Below, piece by piece: positions 1-10,914 of a stretch of 64,000 bases of DNA (position 1 is the stretch's first letter; every line of letters begins with the position of its first letter). This DNA comes from Dromiciops gliroides. Its lineage: Eukaryota > Chordata > Mammalia > Microbiotheria > Microbiotheriidae. The translations under genes and the position numbers were made by a program. Under the pieces are notes generated by a model that saw nothing but the letters and a program-made list of their open reading frames with translations, was not told the origin of the DNA and ran no database searches. The stretch is taken from NCBI RefSeq assembly GCF_019393635.1, contig NC_057861.1, positions 377,380,315 through 377,444,314 of the forward strand. The letters are read 5' to 3'.

Positions 1-100
1 TGTGGCAAAGACAGGGGGGGACTTCATGTTTGGGGCTGGATATGGGTTGGGGCCTCCTGGGTCCAGGGGCTGGTGCTTTGTCCACTGTGCCACCTAGGCT
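1..100 (-). repeat. SINE-derived segment inside a LINE
   Basis: The right end reads tgctttgtccactgtgcc followed by acctagg, the reversed head of the marsupial CORE-SINE. The left part (gtttggggctggat) does not follow the usual core. An equivalent block sits at 62865-62985 at the same place in a second LINE copy, so it may belong to that LINE family and not be an independent insertion. Cut by the window edge. Confidence 0.6.
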
Positions 101-115
101 AACTTATATTGAGGG

Positions 116-276
116 AGGGGCAGGTAGGTGGCACAGTGGATAGAGCACTGGCCCATGGATTCAGGAGTAACTGAGTTCAAATCCGGCCTCAGACACTTGA
201 CACTTACTAGCTGTGTGACCCTGTGAAACCCTGGGCAAGTCACTTAACCCCAATTGCCTCACCAAAAAAAATAGTG
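116..276 (+). repeat. A-tailed CORE-SINE
   Basis: Full SINE: head ggtaggtggcacagtggata, CORE tail ctgggcaagtcacttaaccc, short A-run. It is flanked by TTGAGGG at 109-115 and 277-283. A ~10 bp duplication (gtgaccctgtgaaaccctggg) in the core distinguishes this copy. It is inserted in the LINE that occupies the start of the window. Confidence 0.9.
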
Positions 277-283
277 TTGAGGG

Positions 284-2125
284 GTAGGAGGAATGCACTG
301 GGGGAGAAGGAAGGGAGAGGTGGATTGGGGACAGGTAGCTTATATGAAGGAAACAAGAGAAAAGCTAATGGAGGGGAGGAGAAGAGGAGGAATGAGTGGG
401 GGAGTGAGTGAACCTTACTATCATCAAAAATTGGCTCAAAGAGGGAATAACATACATGCTCAGGTGGGTATAGTAATATATTTTGCCCTGAGGAGGGTAG
501 GGAGATAAGGGAGGGGGTGGGGGAGAGAGGTGAAGGATTGAAGGGTAGATTGGGGAGAGAGAGCATAAAAAGCAAAACACTTTGAGGAAGGTGAAAATAT
601 TCTGTATTACTACAAAAATAAGACATATTGAATCGCTTGATTTCATAGGAGGGCTGAGGAGGGAGGGAGGAAGAAAAATGTAGAAAACAGAATTAGCTCA
701 AAGACCCTTAATCTCATTGGAGTGGGCTCAAGGAATAACATTCACACCCATTTTGGAGGAGTAATCTATTTAACACCCACAGGAAAGTTGGAGGATTAAG
801 AGAATAAGGAGGGAAGGGTGAAAAAAGGGAGCATAGAGTAGGGGAGGGGACAGTCAGAAGTAAAAACACTTTTGAGGAGGAATAGGTTAAAAGAAGAATA
901 GAAAATAGAGTAAATATCATCAGAAGGGAATAGGATAGCAGGAAATTGTTATGATTGATTATAATGACAAATATGTAGTACCTATTTTGCTGGGCTAATA
1001 TGAAGAAAATTCTTTGTCAAGTTAAGGTACTATATACAGATTATGATGAATAAGATACTATCAGAAAAACTTGGAAAGACCTACATGAACTGAATCAGAG
1101 TGGGAGTTGAAGGAGAGGGGATCAGGGAGAAGATGGGAAAGAGGAAGGGCAGATTAGGGAAGGATGCAGTAAAAAGCAAAACACTTTCAAGGAAGGTGAA
1201 GATGTTCTGCATAACTGCACATGTCTGACATATTGAATTGCTTGATTTCATAGGGAGGGTTGAGAATGGAGGGAGGGAGAAAAATTTAGAACACAGAATT
1301 AGCTCAAGGACCTTAATCTCATTGGAGTGGGCTCAAGGAGGGAATAACATACACACCCAAGAGGGAGGAGTAATCTATCTAACCCTGCAGGAAGTAGAAT
1401 GGTAAGAGCATAAGGAGGGAGGGTAAGAGAAGGGAGGGCAGAGCAGGGGAGGGGACAGTCAGAAATAAAACACTTTTGAGGAGGGATAGGGTAAAAGAAG
1501 ATTGAAAATAGAGGTAAATATCATGGGAAGGGAATAGGATAGAGGGAAATAGGTATGATGATTGACTATAATGGCAAAATGTATGGTACCTACTTTGTTG
1601 GGCTATTGTGAAGAAAATTCTTTGTCAAGTTCAAGGTATTATATAAAAGTTATTACAGAAATGATGATATCAGAAAACCCTGGAAAGACCTAAATGAACT
1701 GAAGCACAGTGAAATGTACTGTATACAAAATAACAGCAATAGTGTAAGATGATCTTGCTGGGAAGCCCGTGGTTATTTTCAACAAGGCAATGATCCAATA
1801 TAACTCTGAAGGACGTATGAAAATTGCAATCCATCTACAGAGAAAGAACTGATGGTATCTAAAACAGATTGAAGCATATTTTTTTGACAGTTCTTAATAT
1901 GAAGTTTTTTTTTTATCTGCTTTCTCTCACAACCTAGCTAATGTGGAAATGTTTTCCATGACTACTTATATATAACTGATATTGAATCGCTTGAGTTCTT
2001 GGGGGTGGGGGTGGGAAGGGAGGAAGGAGAGGAGAAGTTGGAATACAAAGTTTTAAAAAATATTGATATAAAAATTTGTTTTTACATGGAATTTGGAAAA
2101 TAAAATTCTAAACAGAAAAAAAAAG
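284..2125 (+). mobile_element. ORF2-less L1 relative (HAL1-like), 3' half
   Basis: GA-rich spacer, then a 3' UTR with 'ggaaagacctaaatgaactg' and 'aatgatccaatataactctg', a G-rich block near 2005-2035 and an AATAAA-rich A-tail near 2100-2125. The GA-rich part matches the spacer between ORF1 and ORF2 of the full-length L1 at 38.7-45.1 kb, but no ORF2 follows. The same arrangement recurs at 62990-64000. Coding capacity is lost; short reading frames here are chance frames in purine-rich DNA. Confidence 0.7.
500..1710 (+). repeat. Direct tandem duplication, unit ~604 bp
   Basis: The string agcaaaacac followed by ttt occurs at 571 and 1175. Successive landmarks (tgacatattgaatcgctt, ctcattggagtgggctcaag, ggtacctac, gaagaaaattctttgtcaag) recur in the same order with the same offset. 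The homologous LINE at 63000-64000 has a single unit, so this is a local duplication inside one copy. Confidence 0.8.
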
Positions 2126-2235
2126 AGAAAGGATTTAGTGGTTGAGGGGAGGACATCTCACTAGAAGAGAAAGATGTAGCATTACATATTTGATTTTTTA
2201 TTCAATTAAAAAAACATTTTGCATAAAAAGTAATA

Positions 2236-2302
2236 AAGTTCTTTAGAGGGGGAATATTGGGAGAGCTCATCTGCTTCTACTCTGCCATCTTGGCTCCACC
2301 CT
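2236..2302 (-). mobile_element. L1 5'-end remnant
   Basis: Read on the minus strand this gives ggtggagccaagatggcaga and then gagctctccc, the start of the marsupial L1 5' UTR seen complete at 45.1 kb. Only about 65 bp is recognisable. Confidence 0.6.
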
Positions 2303-2600
2303 CAAAAGTTCTACTTTTCTTACTAAATGTTCATATATCTTTTACTGGCACTACCATTTTCCATACTTCCTGGTGTTTGAAAATGCAGTATCTCTCAAGT
2401 TTTTACTTTCCTTAATTACACATAATTAATCAGTTACTAAATACTATTATTCTGTCTCTTATCACACATTTCACATTCTGTCTGCTTCTCTCCATTCATA
2501 CTGATAACCCCTTTTCAGGCTGTAATCACATCTCACTTAAGCAATTTTAGTAGAAATCTCTTTACCATGCCAATCCATGTTTCACACAAATAAGAAAATG

Positions 2601-2744
2601 ATTTTTTTTTGCAGTGCAATGAGGGTTAAGTGACTTGCCCAGGGTAACCTAGCTAGTAAATGTCAAGTGTCTGAGGCCAGATTTGAACTCAGGTTTTCCT
2701 TATCCAGGGTTGGTTCTTTATCCACTGTACCACCTAGCTGTCCC
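2601..2744 (-). repeat. A-tailed CORE-SINE, minus strand
   Basis: T-run at left, then reversed core (gggttaagtgacttgcccag) and reversed head ending cacctagctgtccc. Flanking AT-rich target duplication (aaaatgattttt / aaaaattattttt) is imperfect. Confidence 0.9.
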
Positions 2745-4283
2745 AAAAATTATTTTTCTGAAAACATATTACTCTGCTCAAGGGGGTGCCTTCAGTATCT
2801 TTCCATGCTGGATAATTAACAGGCTCATGTTTAGCATTTATAGATCTTCACAATGACTAAAACCTAGTTTTCAGCTATCATTATACTTTTGTTACAGCTT
2901 TACATACTCTATAATATAGCCAAACAGTCTTCTTGCAGTTACTCAAGCCCAATACTCCATCTCTCATATTTGTGCCTTTATACTGGCTGTGTTCTATTGC
3001 TTGGATGCACTCATCACTTTCAACTACTATAATCCTTCATTAAAAGCTCAATTAATGCATAACTCTGTACATGATTTCTCATAAGTGACAACTGCTACTT
3101 CAAATAGATGTTTTAGACTTGGTCATTGCTAAGGTTCTTTCTAAATCTAAAATCCTATCAATCTTTTATTCTAAAAGGGAATATCCTTCCAAGAGAGATA
3201 CTTGTTTAATTTCTGTAACTGGCTTTCTTTGCATTACTCTCTTTCTTTAAATTTTATAAGAGACATGAAAGCCTCTTTCCAGGGCTAGAAATAAATATCA
3301 TCATTATACCTGTATTGTTCATTACAGTGCAAATCCAATCCAGGAACTTAATAATGATGAATTAAATGAGTCAACTTGAATATCAAAATGAAAACATTAA
3401 ATTTTATAAGTAAATTATCTTTTGATAAAAAAACAATTAAAACAAAAGAAAATAGTTTAAAAAAAAACATGTTCTAAAGACAAAAGGTATAATAGACATT
3501 ATGAAGACATAACATATAAAACCAGATACCAGAAATAAAGATTCAAAGTTAGTTTCTCCTAAGGATAAGTAATTGAATATGGATATCACTTGACAGATCT
3601 CAGTGTATGAAAGAAGAATAAAGAAGATTCAATCGTGCTCATGATAGCTGTCATGCCCTCTCCTTAGATGGTATTAATCAAAGACTAGTGAATTCATCTC
3701 TAGCTGTGGGTTTAAGCATAGCCTTCATGTACTCTGATTTCCCAATTGGGGAATACTAGATTTTCTGCCTACTCCTTTCTGGAAACTCTTTGGAGATTTC
3801 ATGAGAGGAGTTTCAAAGATCAGAAATCCTCATGTTTAATTTATTAAATTTCAAATGTCATTTTGAGGTTTATTTTGTCAGGGAAAGGTCAATAGGATCA
3901 TTATCAATAACTAATACTTACTAAGCATCTACTAGATAGAAACCATAAGGAAATACAACTTTTTAGCTTTAGTATGGTAATTATTAAGGAAGCACAGGAA
4001 AAGAACTAGGGCAATAAGTGGACAAAGTTTATACTTCTATGAGGGAGAAAGATGATCAAATACAAAATCTAAAATAAATAACCAAAACATTTATTTAAAA
4101 AAATTAATAAAGATATTTTGTTCATGTATCAAAAATTACAAAAGCATGAAAAAGTAATACCATTAAATGCTAAGCATATATAATACTAAAAGGCATAAAG
4201 CGGGGAGTACTTAGGTAATTGGGATAATCTAAAATAATTTAGTAATGAAACTCTATATTTTTTATTATTTTTAGGTATAAAAT
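2745..4283. other. No gene or clear repeat recognised
   Basis: AT-rich DNA between a SINE and ERV-1. No open frame with coding character and no repeat family that I can name. Confidence 0.5.
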
Positions 4284-4884
4284 TGTAGGAATAGTAAAAC
4301 CAAAATATTTTAGATTTAGAAGGAACTTTGGTGACTCATTTGAGAGTTTAGAGCATGCTACTGAAGCAGCTTTTGAAGGACTGCCCTTTTGAGGAGGAGA
4401 CTGTGAGGAACTGCCCTGCACCTGCTGCTGCCTGGAGAGCTGGCCAAGCACACCGTGTCCGAGGGCACAAACTTCCAGGACAGCAGTTTAAAAACTAAGG
4501 GTGGAACAGAAGTTCTCACTCTCGCTCTCGCTCTCGCTCTTGCTCTCACTCTCGCTCTCCCTCTGGCGTTTCAGTTTAGTGGTGACAGCGCATGCTTTTG
4601 GTGTTTGATGCTAGTTCTCAGCCTGGTAGGCAGGTTGGGATTCAGTGAGTTTTATAATGGAATATAGACTAAGCTTAGATCTAAGATTATTCATTTGTAT
4701 TTCTACTTTCCTATTTCCCTAATTGGTATCACCTTTTTGTTCTCTAATTAATTCCCAAACAATAAAAACTGATCCCTCACTGATTAAAGCTCAGAAGCTT
4801 CTTTTTCTTAGTGGTCTGGGAGATATATAAGGGAAAAGTTAAAGGGGGAGTTTAATGCTCATATATCCAAGTATAAATCTCACA
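4284..4884 (+). repeat. ERV-1 5' LTR
   Basis: Aligns with 7221-7722 from 'catttgagag' onward, sharing cagtttaaaaactaagggtg, tttggtgtttgatgctagtt, an AATAAA at ~4760 and agatatataagggaaaagtt. It contains a CTCGCT-type microsatellite at ~4515-4562 that is shorter in the 3' LTR. The reversed frame of this microsatellite gives meaningless Arg-Ala repeats. The exact start is tentative. Confidence 0.75.
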
Positions 4885-4888
4885 GTTT

Positions 4889-4906
4889 TGGTGACCACAA
4901 AGGGAC
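4889..4906 (+). other. ERV-1 primer-binding site, tRNA-Arg type
   Basis: TGGTGACCACAAAGGGAC lies 4 bp after the LTR end. It is close to the sequence complementary to the 3' end of vertebrate tRNA-Arg(UCG), TGGCGACCACGAAGGGAC (from memory). The position directly downstream of a TG...CA LTR supports minus-strand priming. Confidence 0.7.
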
Positions 4907-4909
4907 CTA

Positions 4910-5415
4910 AAGAGCAAAGAGAGCCCAGGGGCAATAGGCAGTTTCCATTTGATAGTCCCACTGATCAGTTACATGCTTTGGGACTCAGTCTTTGTAAAGT
5001 ATTGGGAGATGGAAATTGCCTCTTTAGGGTCTTAGCAGATCAGCTAGAAGGTCACTATAGGAATCATCTCAGACACAGACAAACATCTGCTTCTTATATG
5101 ATTAACCATAGAAGTGAGTTTGAGTCTTTTAGAATAAATGACTCTCCTTTTGAAGAATATGTTGACGAATTAAAGAAACATGGAAAGTGGGGAGGAAATG
5201 ATATGATTCTAGCATTTGCTAGACAGCATCAGCTAATGTTATAGTTAATCAGTTGAATTAGCCCCTATTGAAAATCAGTGGCATGGACAAAGCTGATGCT
5301 AGAGAACTCCACATTTTCTACCATAGAAAACATTATGACAGTATTAGAAAAATAAATGACAATTCAGAAATCCCTGCCACTTTGGCATGCAGAGAATTGG
5401 GGAACCAGTTAAAAC
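4910..5415 (+). pseudogene. OTUD3: OTUD3-like OTU domain fragment captured in ERV-1
   Basis: The open part (ATG at 4855 inside the LTR, stop at 5242-5244) encodes an OTU cysteine-protease domain. Visible features are the catalytic loop GDGNCLFR, then [15 protein letters not shown], then [14 protein letters not shown]. After a 1-nt loss near 5233 the homology continues in the next frame with QLN, ARELHI and [13 protein letters not shown], which includes the region of the catalytic His; a TAG also interrupts at ~5257. OTUD3 is a cytosolic/nuclear deubiquitinase. The family-level match is strong and closest, from memory, to OTUD3 among mammalian OTUs. Only the OTU domain is represented (roughly 150 codons of a ~400-residue protein). 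It appears intronless and starts within ~20 bp of the PBS, the place of gag in a provirus. This suggests reverse-transcribed host sequence taken up by the element, though a later independent retrocopy insertion is not excluded. Broken as a protein. Confidence 0.75.
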
Positions 5416-5419
5416 AATG

Positions 5420-6150
5420 TGGCATACCCCAAATTCTATCAGTTTAAATATCTTATAATTTAACAAGCACTTCCTTCTGCAGGCAAACCACTGAAGCACA
5501 TGGCCTGGTTTCCTGTCTCACCTCAATCTCCCCACCCTTTCCCCTCCCTGTACCTATCCTTTAATCCTTTTTGTTTTTTGTTTTGGCTTGGGTTTTGCTC
5601 TTTGTTTTTTACTTTTGTTTCTTTTGCTTTTTTTAAACTCAATTTTGTAAACTAAGTGACTTTTCAAAGACATTTTAAGTATATGCTGTGGGTGGGGCCA
5701 TTGGGCCTCAGAAGCTACCAGAACTCTTTTTTTTCCTTCTCTTTATTTTTGAGAGAACCATGAGTTCTAATGAGTTTTTTGTTGAGATTCTGTTTAAAAT
5801 AAAAAAGAGGGTTATTGAACCCTATTGCTTGATCTATCAATGAACATATTGAATATTGAATCTTGCTGACTGAAGCCTTATTCCTTTTTGATAAACTGAT
5901 CATCACTTTAAGTATCTGCTACTGTTATACTAGAAAATTCATGTATAAGATGATGTGGTTTACTTGCTAAAAGAAGATTATGTAATAATATCTAATATAA
6001 TCAGCTACTTACATTCATTTATCATTTATATGTCATTATACTATGGGTATGGTTTGGAATTATTGCATATATCACTAGTATATCCTCAGTTATACAGCAT
6101 AACATGCATTTTTACCATCATACTGTCTTTGGTGAAATTAATATGAGATT
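5420..6150 (+). other. ERV-1 internal region, unassigned
   Basis: Includes a pyrimidine-rich stretch (5500-5640) and AT-rich sequence. I recognise no retroviral or host domain. A short piece near 5775 (gttgagattctgtt) resembles a piece of ERV-2 near 53113. Confidence 0.4.
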
Positions 6151-7205
6151 TAGAAAGTATGGAAACTTATCACTTCAGAGACTAACTTACTGTGAACTTT
6201 AATGCAGGCCCTGGAGAGAATATATGTGCAACAAGAGACAGGTATACATAAGTCCATGGTTTGCTTATGATGGTGACTATGTAGAGCACAATTGCTAGAC
6301 ACAGTCCAGTTTTGTCCTCTCTCCCTCCTAATATAACCTAACTTAACTGAACTTGTTTTCTTTTTGTCTCACTCAGAATAATCACCTGTGGCCTAGCACA
6401 ATCACTGGCTGTCTCGAAACCATGAGACATGGTATGATAATCTTTCCATAACATTTTTCAGGTGTCATGAACACATACAAAATTTGGCTTTGTCCAAATA
6501 CATTGTGGTAAAAGTATTATAGATTGCATAACTACCTCAACCCTCTATTATATAAAGGAGGGAATGTAATGGAATTTATTAATTTGATCATTGACAATGC
6601 TATGCTAAGGTTTAGTAAAAATCCAGCAATTCAAACAGTTAAAGAAGAGAATCCAGCTTTCCAGACCAGAGTCCAGAATCCAGTTTTCCAGATCAGAGTT
6701 CAGAGTCCAGAGCCCAGTTTTCCAGACCAGAATCCAGCTTCTTCCTGATGACATCTTACCACTTCAAGAAGACAAGAGACACAGCTAGATGGCACAGTGG
6801 ATAGAGCACCGGCCCTGGATTCAGGAGTACCTGAGTTCAAATCCGGCCTCAGACACTTAAAACTTACTAGCTGTGTGACCCTGGGCAACTCACCTAACCC
6901 CAATTGCCTCACTTAAAAAAAAAAAAAAAGACAAGAGAACTCACAGACTTTATATGAACAGTTTTGTTTTGTTAGTTAGTTTTTGTTATCTCCTTCTGTT
7001 ATTATATACCATCTGTAACATGTACTCTCTGCAGAGGCCCTCCCTCTGTAAGACCAATGTCAAAGTGTCACGTTCATGAGGGACTGCCCCTCTGGACAAA
7101 ACTTTTCTCTCTCCCATTTTCTATATTGATATGAACATATTATTAGTTAGCATAGGATATTATTTTTGGCTGTTTCATTGAGCCAACTCATTCGTTCTTC
7201 AAATC
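6150..7205 (+). other. ERV-1 3' internal region shared with ERV-2 and ERV-3
   Basis: Collinear with ERV-2 53310-54570. Shared landmarks are tatggaaacttatca, the caggtgtc block near 6460, the ttgatcattgacaa block near 6583, ccatctgtaacatgta followed by the gcagaggccctccct block, and the purine tract. A frame at 6524-6748 contains a degenerate NPAFQ/PVFQ-type repeat. It comes from a short tandem repeat (tccagaccagaatccag-like, 6640-6740) and looks non-coding. Confidence 0.6.
6780..6928 (+). repeat. A-tailed CORE-SINE inside ERV-1
   Basis: Full SINE with 15-nt A-tail, flanked by a perfect 10-bp duplication AGACAAGAGA (6770-6779 and 6929-6938). It inserted after ERV-1. Confidence 0.95.
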
Positions 7206-7220
7206 AAACAAAGTGGGGAA

Positions 7221-7722
7221 TGTGGTAAAAAAAAACAGAAGTTTTAGCTTAATCATTTGAGAGTCGGGCGCATGTTACTGAAGTGGCTTTTGAAGCACTG
7301 CCCTTTCGGGGAGGAGACCGCAAGGAACGGCCGTGTCTAAGGGCACCAACTTCTGGGACAGCAGTTTAAAAACTAAGGGTGGAACAGAAGTTCTCTCTCT
7401 CTCTGGCGTTTTGGCTTAGCGGTGACAGTGCACGCTTTTGGTGTTTGATGCTAGTTCTCAGCCTGGCAAGCAGTTTGGAATTCAGTGAGTTTTATAATGG
7501 AATATAGACTAAACTTAAATCTAAGATTATTCATTTGTATTTCTACTTTCCTATTTCCTTAATTGGTATCACCTTTTTGTTGTTTAATTAATTCCCAAAC
7601 AATAAAAACTAATCCCTCACTGATTAAAGCTCAGAAGCTTCTTTTTCTTAGTGGTCTGGGAGATATATAAGGGAAAAGTTAAAGGGGGAGTTTAACGCTC
7701 ATATATCCAAGTTTAAATCTCA
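7221..7722 (+). repeat. ERV-1 3' LTR
   Basis: Starts TGTGGTAAAA after the purine tract and ends at aaatctca. Differs from the 5' LTR by scattered substitutions, a shorter CT microsatellite and a missing segment near 7335 (5' copy 4413-4448). AATAAA at ~7600. Confidence 0.8.
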
Positions 7723-8751
7723 TACCTCTGACTTCTATAATGTACTACTTCTTTGTTGTTTTTCTTTGTATACATATATGCATACATAGCTACATATATA
7801 ATACATCAATATAAAGATTCACCTTTATGTTCATACATGTACATGACTTTATGCATGTGTATACATAACAAAATAATTCTAAGAGGTATTAATACTAATA
7901 CTAATAGTTGAGAGGCAGACCTGGAGGGATATAGATGGTAGCACTTGAGTTGTCCTTAGTAGCAGCCAAGAATTCCATTAGGTAGCAAAAAGGAAGGAAT
8001 CTATTTTTTTCCCCATTGGAAACATGTTCCAGTATCAAGAGATATAATATATTTATGGGGAATATATAAAAGGCCCATTTAACTATAATACAGAGAATCT
8101 AAAAAGAAGCAATGAGAATTAAAAAAAAAATCAGTGGAAGTCATGTATTTTAAAGCTTTCATTGCCAGGCTATCAAATTGTCACATCACATGATTAGATG
8201 AGTCTAGATCTAACACTTGTTTGTTTTCCCTTTTATAGCAGCTGCCAAGAAAGTTGAGAGCACAGAGGGGAAAAAATAATAATCCTAAATACATGTATTT
8301 CACTCAAGAGGTGTTGGAGTATTATTTTATCCAGTAGAGCATGAATACATATAAAGAGAAGTACAAATACTACTTCCAATTTCACTTTATATGATAATGC
8401 AAAGGTGAAATCACTTACCTACTATTTCACAGTAAAAAAAAAAAAATTCCCAAGAATAGCATAAGTCAAGGAAGAGTAAGGGAATAGAAGGAGAATTTAG
8501 TATGAGTTCTTACTTTCAAGCTTTTACTTTAAAAAATATGAATGTGAGTAAGGGTATAACAAAGTTTAGAAACAGATGTAGTGCGAGTCAAATACAATCT
8601 TATAGCGATGGAATGGTATACTCTTGGGTGCTTTGTGAATCTTGCAGTGAAAAATAATGATGTGATACTCAAAGAATATTTATAATACCTAGTGGTATGA
8701 GTGGAAGGAGAAAAATGTAATAAATGTCCCTTTTTAAAAAAAGAAACTAGG
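7723..8751. other. No gene or clear repeat recognised
   Basis: AT-rich sequence with short TATATACATA-type runs near 7760-7870. Nothing with coding character. Confidence 0.5.
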
Positions 8752-9665
8752 GAGGGGGGGAGGAGCACAGAACCAACATGGTAGATAAAGCCAGGAAGCT
8801 GCCTGAGCTCTCATGTATTTCCCTCAAAAATAACATTGAATCAAGCTTTTAAATGGATTTTGAAATGACAGAACTCCAAAAAGACAGAAAGACACAATCT
8901 TCCAACTTGAAATATAATTTAGAAGACTTCAGAAAAAATCTGCCTCACTAGCGTGAAAGAGTTGCTCAGCATAGCTCAGCTCAGAATGGAGAGGGTCTGG
9001 GAAAGTAAGAAGGAGGATATTGGCTGCAACACAGATCATCAGATGAGACCCCTTGGTCCTGGTTCAGGAGGCTTGTGGAAGAGCAGGCCAATTGTGAGAC
9101 CCACTAGCCCTGGCTGAGAGGGCAAACTGCCAGCTAGAGAACTACCTACAGGACAAATGTGATTAGAACAAGCCATCCCAGCACAGTGAGCAAGCCTAGG
9201 GCTGTGAGGAATCCATAAGACACAAAGACCTCAGAGCAGAAAGCCAAGACCAGGCCCCTATATCTCAGTACAAGAAGCTTGCAAAAGTAGCCCCTGAGCC
9301 CTAGTGGCAAACTTTAACTTTAAAAGTAACAAATAAATAGGCTACAATATGAATAAGAAACACTAAAGGGCCCTTACCATTAAGAGGTTCTATGGTGACA
9401 GGGAAGAACAAAACACAAACTCAGATGAGGACAATACTGTCAAAATGCCTACATGGAAGCTTCAAGGGCAAAGATGAATTGGTCTCAGGACCAATAAGGC
9501 TTCTTGGAAGAGCTCAAAAAGGATTTTAAAAATTCAAATAATACAGGTAGAAGAAAAAAATGGGAAAAGAAATGAGAGAAATGAGTTATACAGGAAAACT
9601 ATGGGGGGGAGAGACAATAACTTTGAAAAGGAAACAAAAAATTGACTGAAGAAAAGAAGTGAATG
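8752..9665 (+). mobile_element. L1/HAL1 5' part (5' UTR and ORF1 remnant)
   Basis: Begins gaaccaacatggtagata and continues aagctgcctgagctctc, the 5' UTR start of the local L1 family. Around 9400-9660 the text parallels the coiled-coil part of ORF1 (agctcaaaaaggattttaaa). It is full of stops and has no 3' end here. Confidence 0.7.
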
Positions 9666-10914
9666 ACATAGTTAGATCTGTACCATAGAAACATGACTTT
9701 GGCAGTTGTATGGGGAATAGATTGGAACAATTCATATCAAGGAAACCAATAAGGAGGGCATCATATATGGTCAGAAGTGATAATAGCTTAAGCTAAAGAA
9801 ATAACCATGTGAATTCATAAATATGAAAGCTATTTTGGAAATATAACTAATAGGATTAAGCAAGTGATTAAACATCTTGGGCATGAGGTAAATAAAGGAG
9901 AGGGTCAAGAGAGGGGGAAAAAAAAGAGTTACTCTAAGGTAATTAACCCCAGTGAGGAGGAATATAGCAGTGCATAAAACAAAAAACAATAAATTTGGAA
10001 GAGATGAGAAGTTTTTTTTGTTGTTGTTGTTGTTGTTGTTGTTGTTTTTTTTTTTTAATGAGACATAGAGGGATAGGGATTGGGACAAGGATGACTTCCA
10101 ATGTAATGGCCATAATATAAAGGGAAAATTACCTGGTATACTGCCCAAGACAGATGACATCTAGAGGATTTTCCTTAGTACTGAGAACATGATATTAAGT
10201 ACATTGACAGCCTGGACAACATTCAGGAGAGGATATTCAGGATAGTGATTAAAGATTTAGCTATAAAATAGTTAGCTAAAAGAACTCAAGAAATGAGAAA
10301 ATTTGGGATATGATGGTAGTTGTGTTCATTAACTTGGATATATTACATGTAGAAAAAGTATTCGGCTTCTTCCACTTGTCCCTAGAGATCTAAATTAAGA
10401 ACTCTGTAGTCAGAGACATTTTAACTCTGCCTTGGGTAATAGTGAACCAAAATAATTCTTTTGAAGATATAGGTAAATGCAGATTGACTAGAGTTCCCTT
10501 CCAAATTAAAGATTCTTTAATCAATCTATTCTGGACCAATATGCTTCTACATTGTCTAAGGGATTACTCTAGTTTCTATTCCTTACTGAAAAACAATGCT
10601 TGAAAAATTTCTAAAATGTACTGTTAAAGGAAAAATAAAATTTACATTTACATATCTATTTCATATAGCAGATCTGCAGATATGGGTTAAGGAGTCTTGT
10701 TTTATTTGAGTTTTTCTCCCTTCTTGTTCTCACCTTGAGTGAATTGAGTATCTTTAGATGCTTCTTCTGACAAGTAGCTTATATTTATCCCTATGTATCT
10801 GTCTGGGCTTTTTTTTCTTCAAACCAAAGAATGATTCATTTTTTAAAACTATATTATTCAGATGGATTTTCTTTCTGCATAGGGACATGAGTAGTTCAAA
10901 AACCTAAAATAAAA
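9666..10914. other. No gene recognised; contains a TTG microsatellite
   Basis: A (TTG)n run with a T-tail lies at ~10013-10056. It produces an Asn-repeat frame on the minus strand (9771-10160) that I regard as spurious. The rest is unassigned AT-rich DNA. Confidence 0.5.

Larger units (their letters stand above)
4284..7722 (+). mobile_element. ERV-1: non-autonomous class I-like LTR element carrying an OTUD3-like fragment
   Basis: Two similar LTRs (about 4284-4884 and 7221-7722) enclose a 2.3 kb body. A primer-binding site follows the 5' LTR at 4889, and a purine tract (aaacaaagtggggaa) precedes the 3' LTR at 7206-7220. The body holds an OTU-domain fragment at its 5' end, about 0.7 kb of unassigned sequence, then from about 6150 a stretch shared with ERV-2 and ERV-3 (for example tatggaaacttatca, caggtgtc and the block ending ctctgcagaggccctccct). 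No gag, protease, polymerase or envelope frame is recognisable. The 5' LTR start is uncertain: TG at 4284 fits, but no target duplication was found, and the first ~50 bp align poorly with the 3' LTR. Confidence 0.75.

Noticed and set aside
116..276. tRNA-like gene in SINE heads
   Set aside because: The SINE head has tRNA-derived box-like sequence, but it is repeated some 20 times with A-tails and target duplications; not a tRNA gene.
240..646. Two overlapping 93-128 codon minus-strand frames, Pro/Ser/Leu-rich
   Set aside because: Translation of the GA-rich LINE spacer read backwards; the same kind of frame appears at 63102-63368 in the homologous copy.
6524..6748. Proline/glutamine repeat protein in ERV-1
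   Set aside because: Generated by a short imperfect DNA tandem repeat (6640-6740); not matched by an open frame in ERV-2 or ERV-3.
9771..10160. 129-codon minus-strand frame with Asn repeat
   Set aside because: Produced by a (TTG)n run; flanking residues show no domain.
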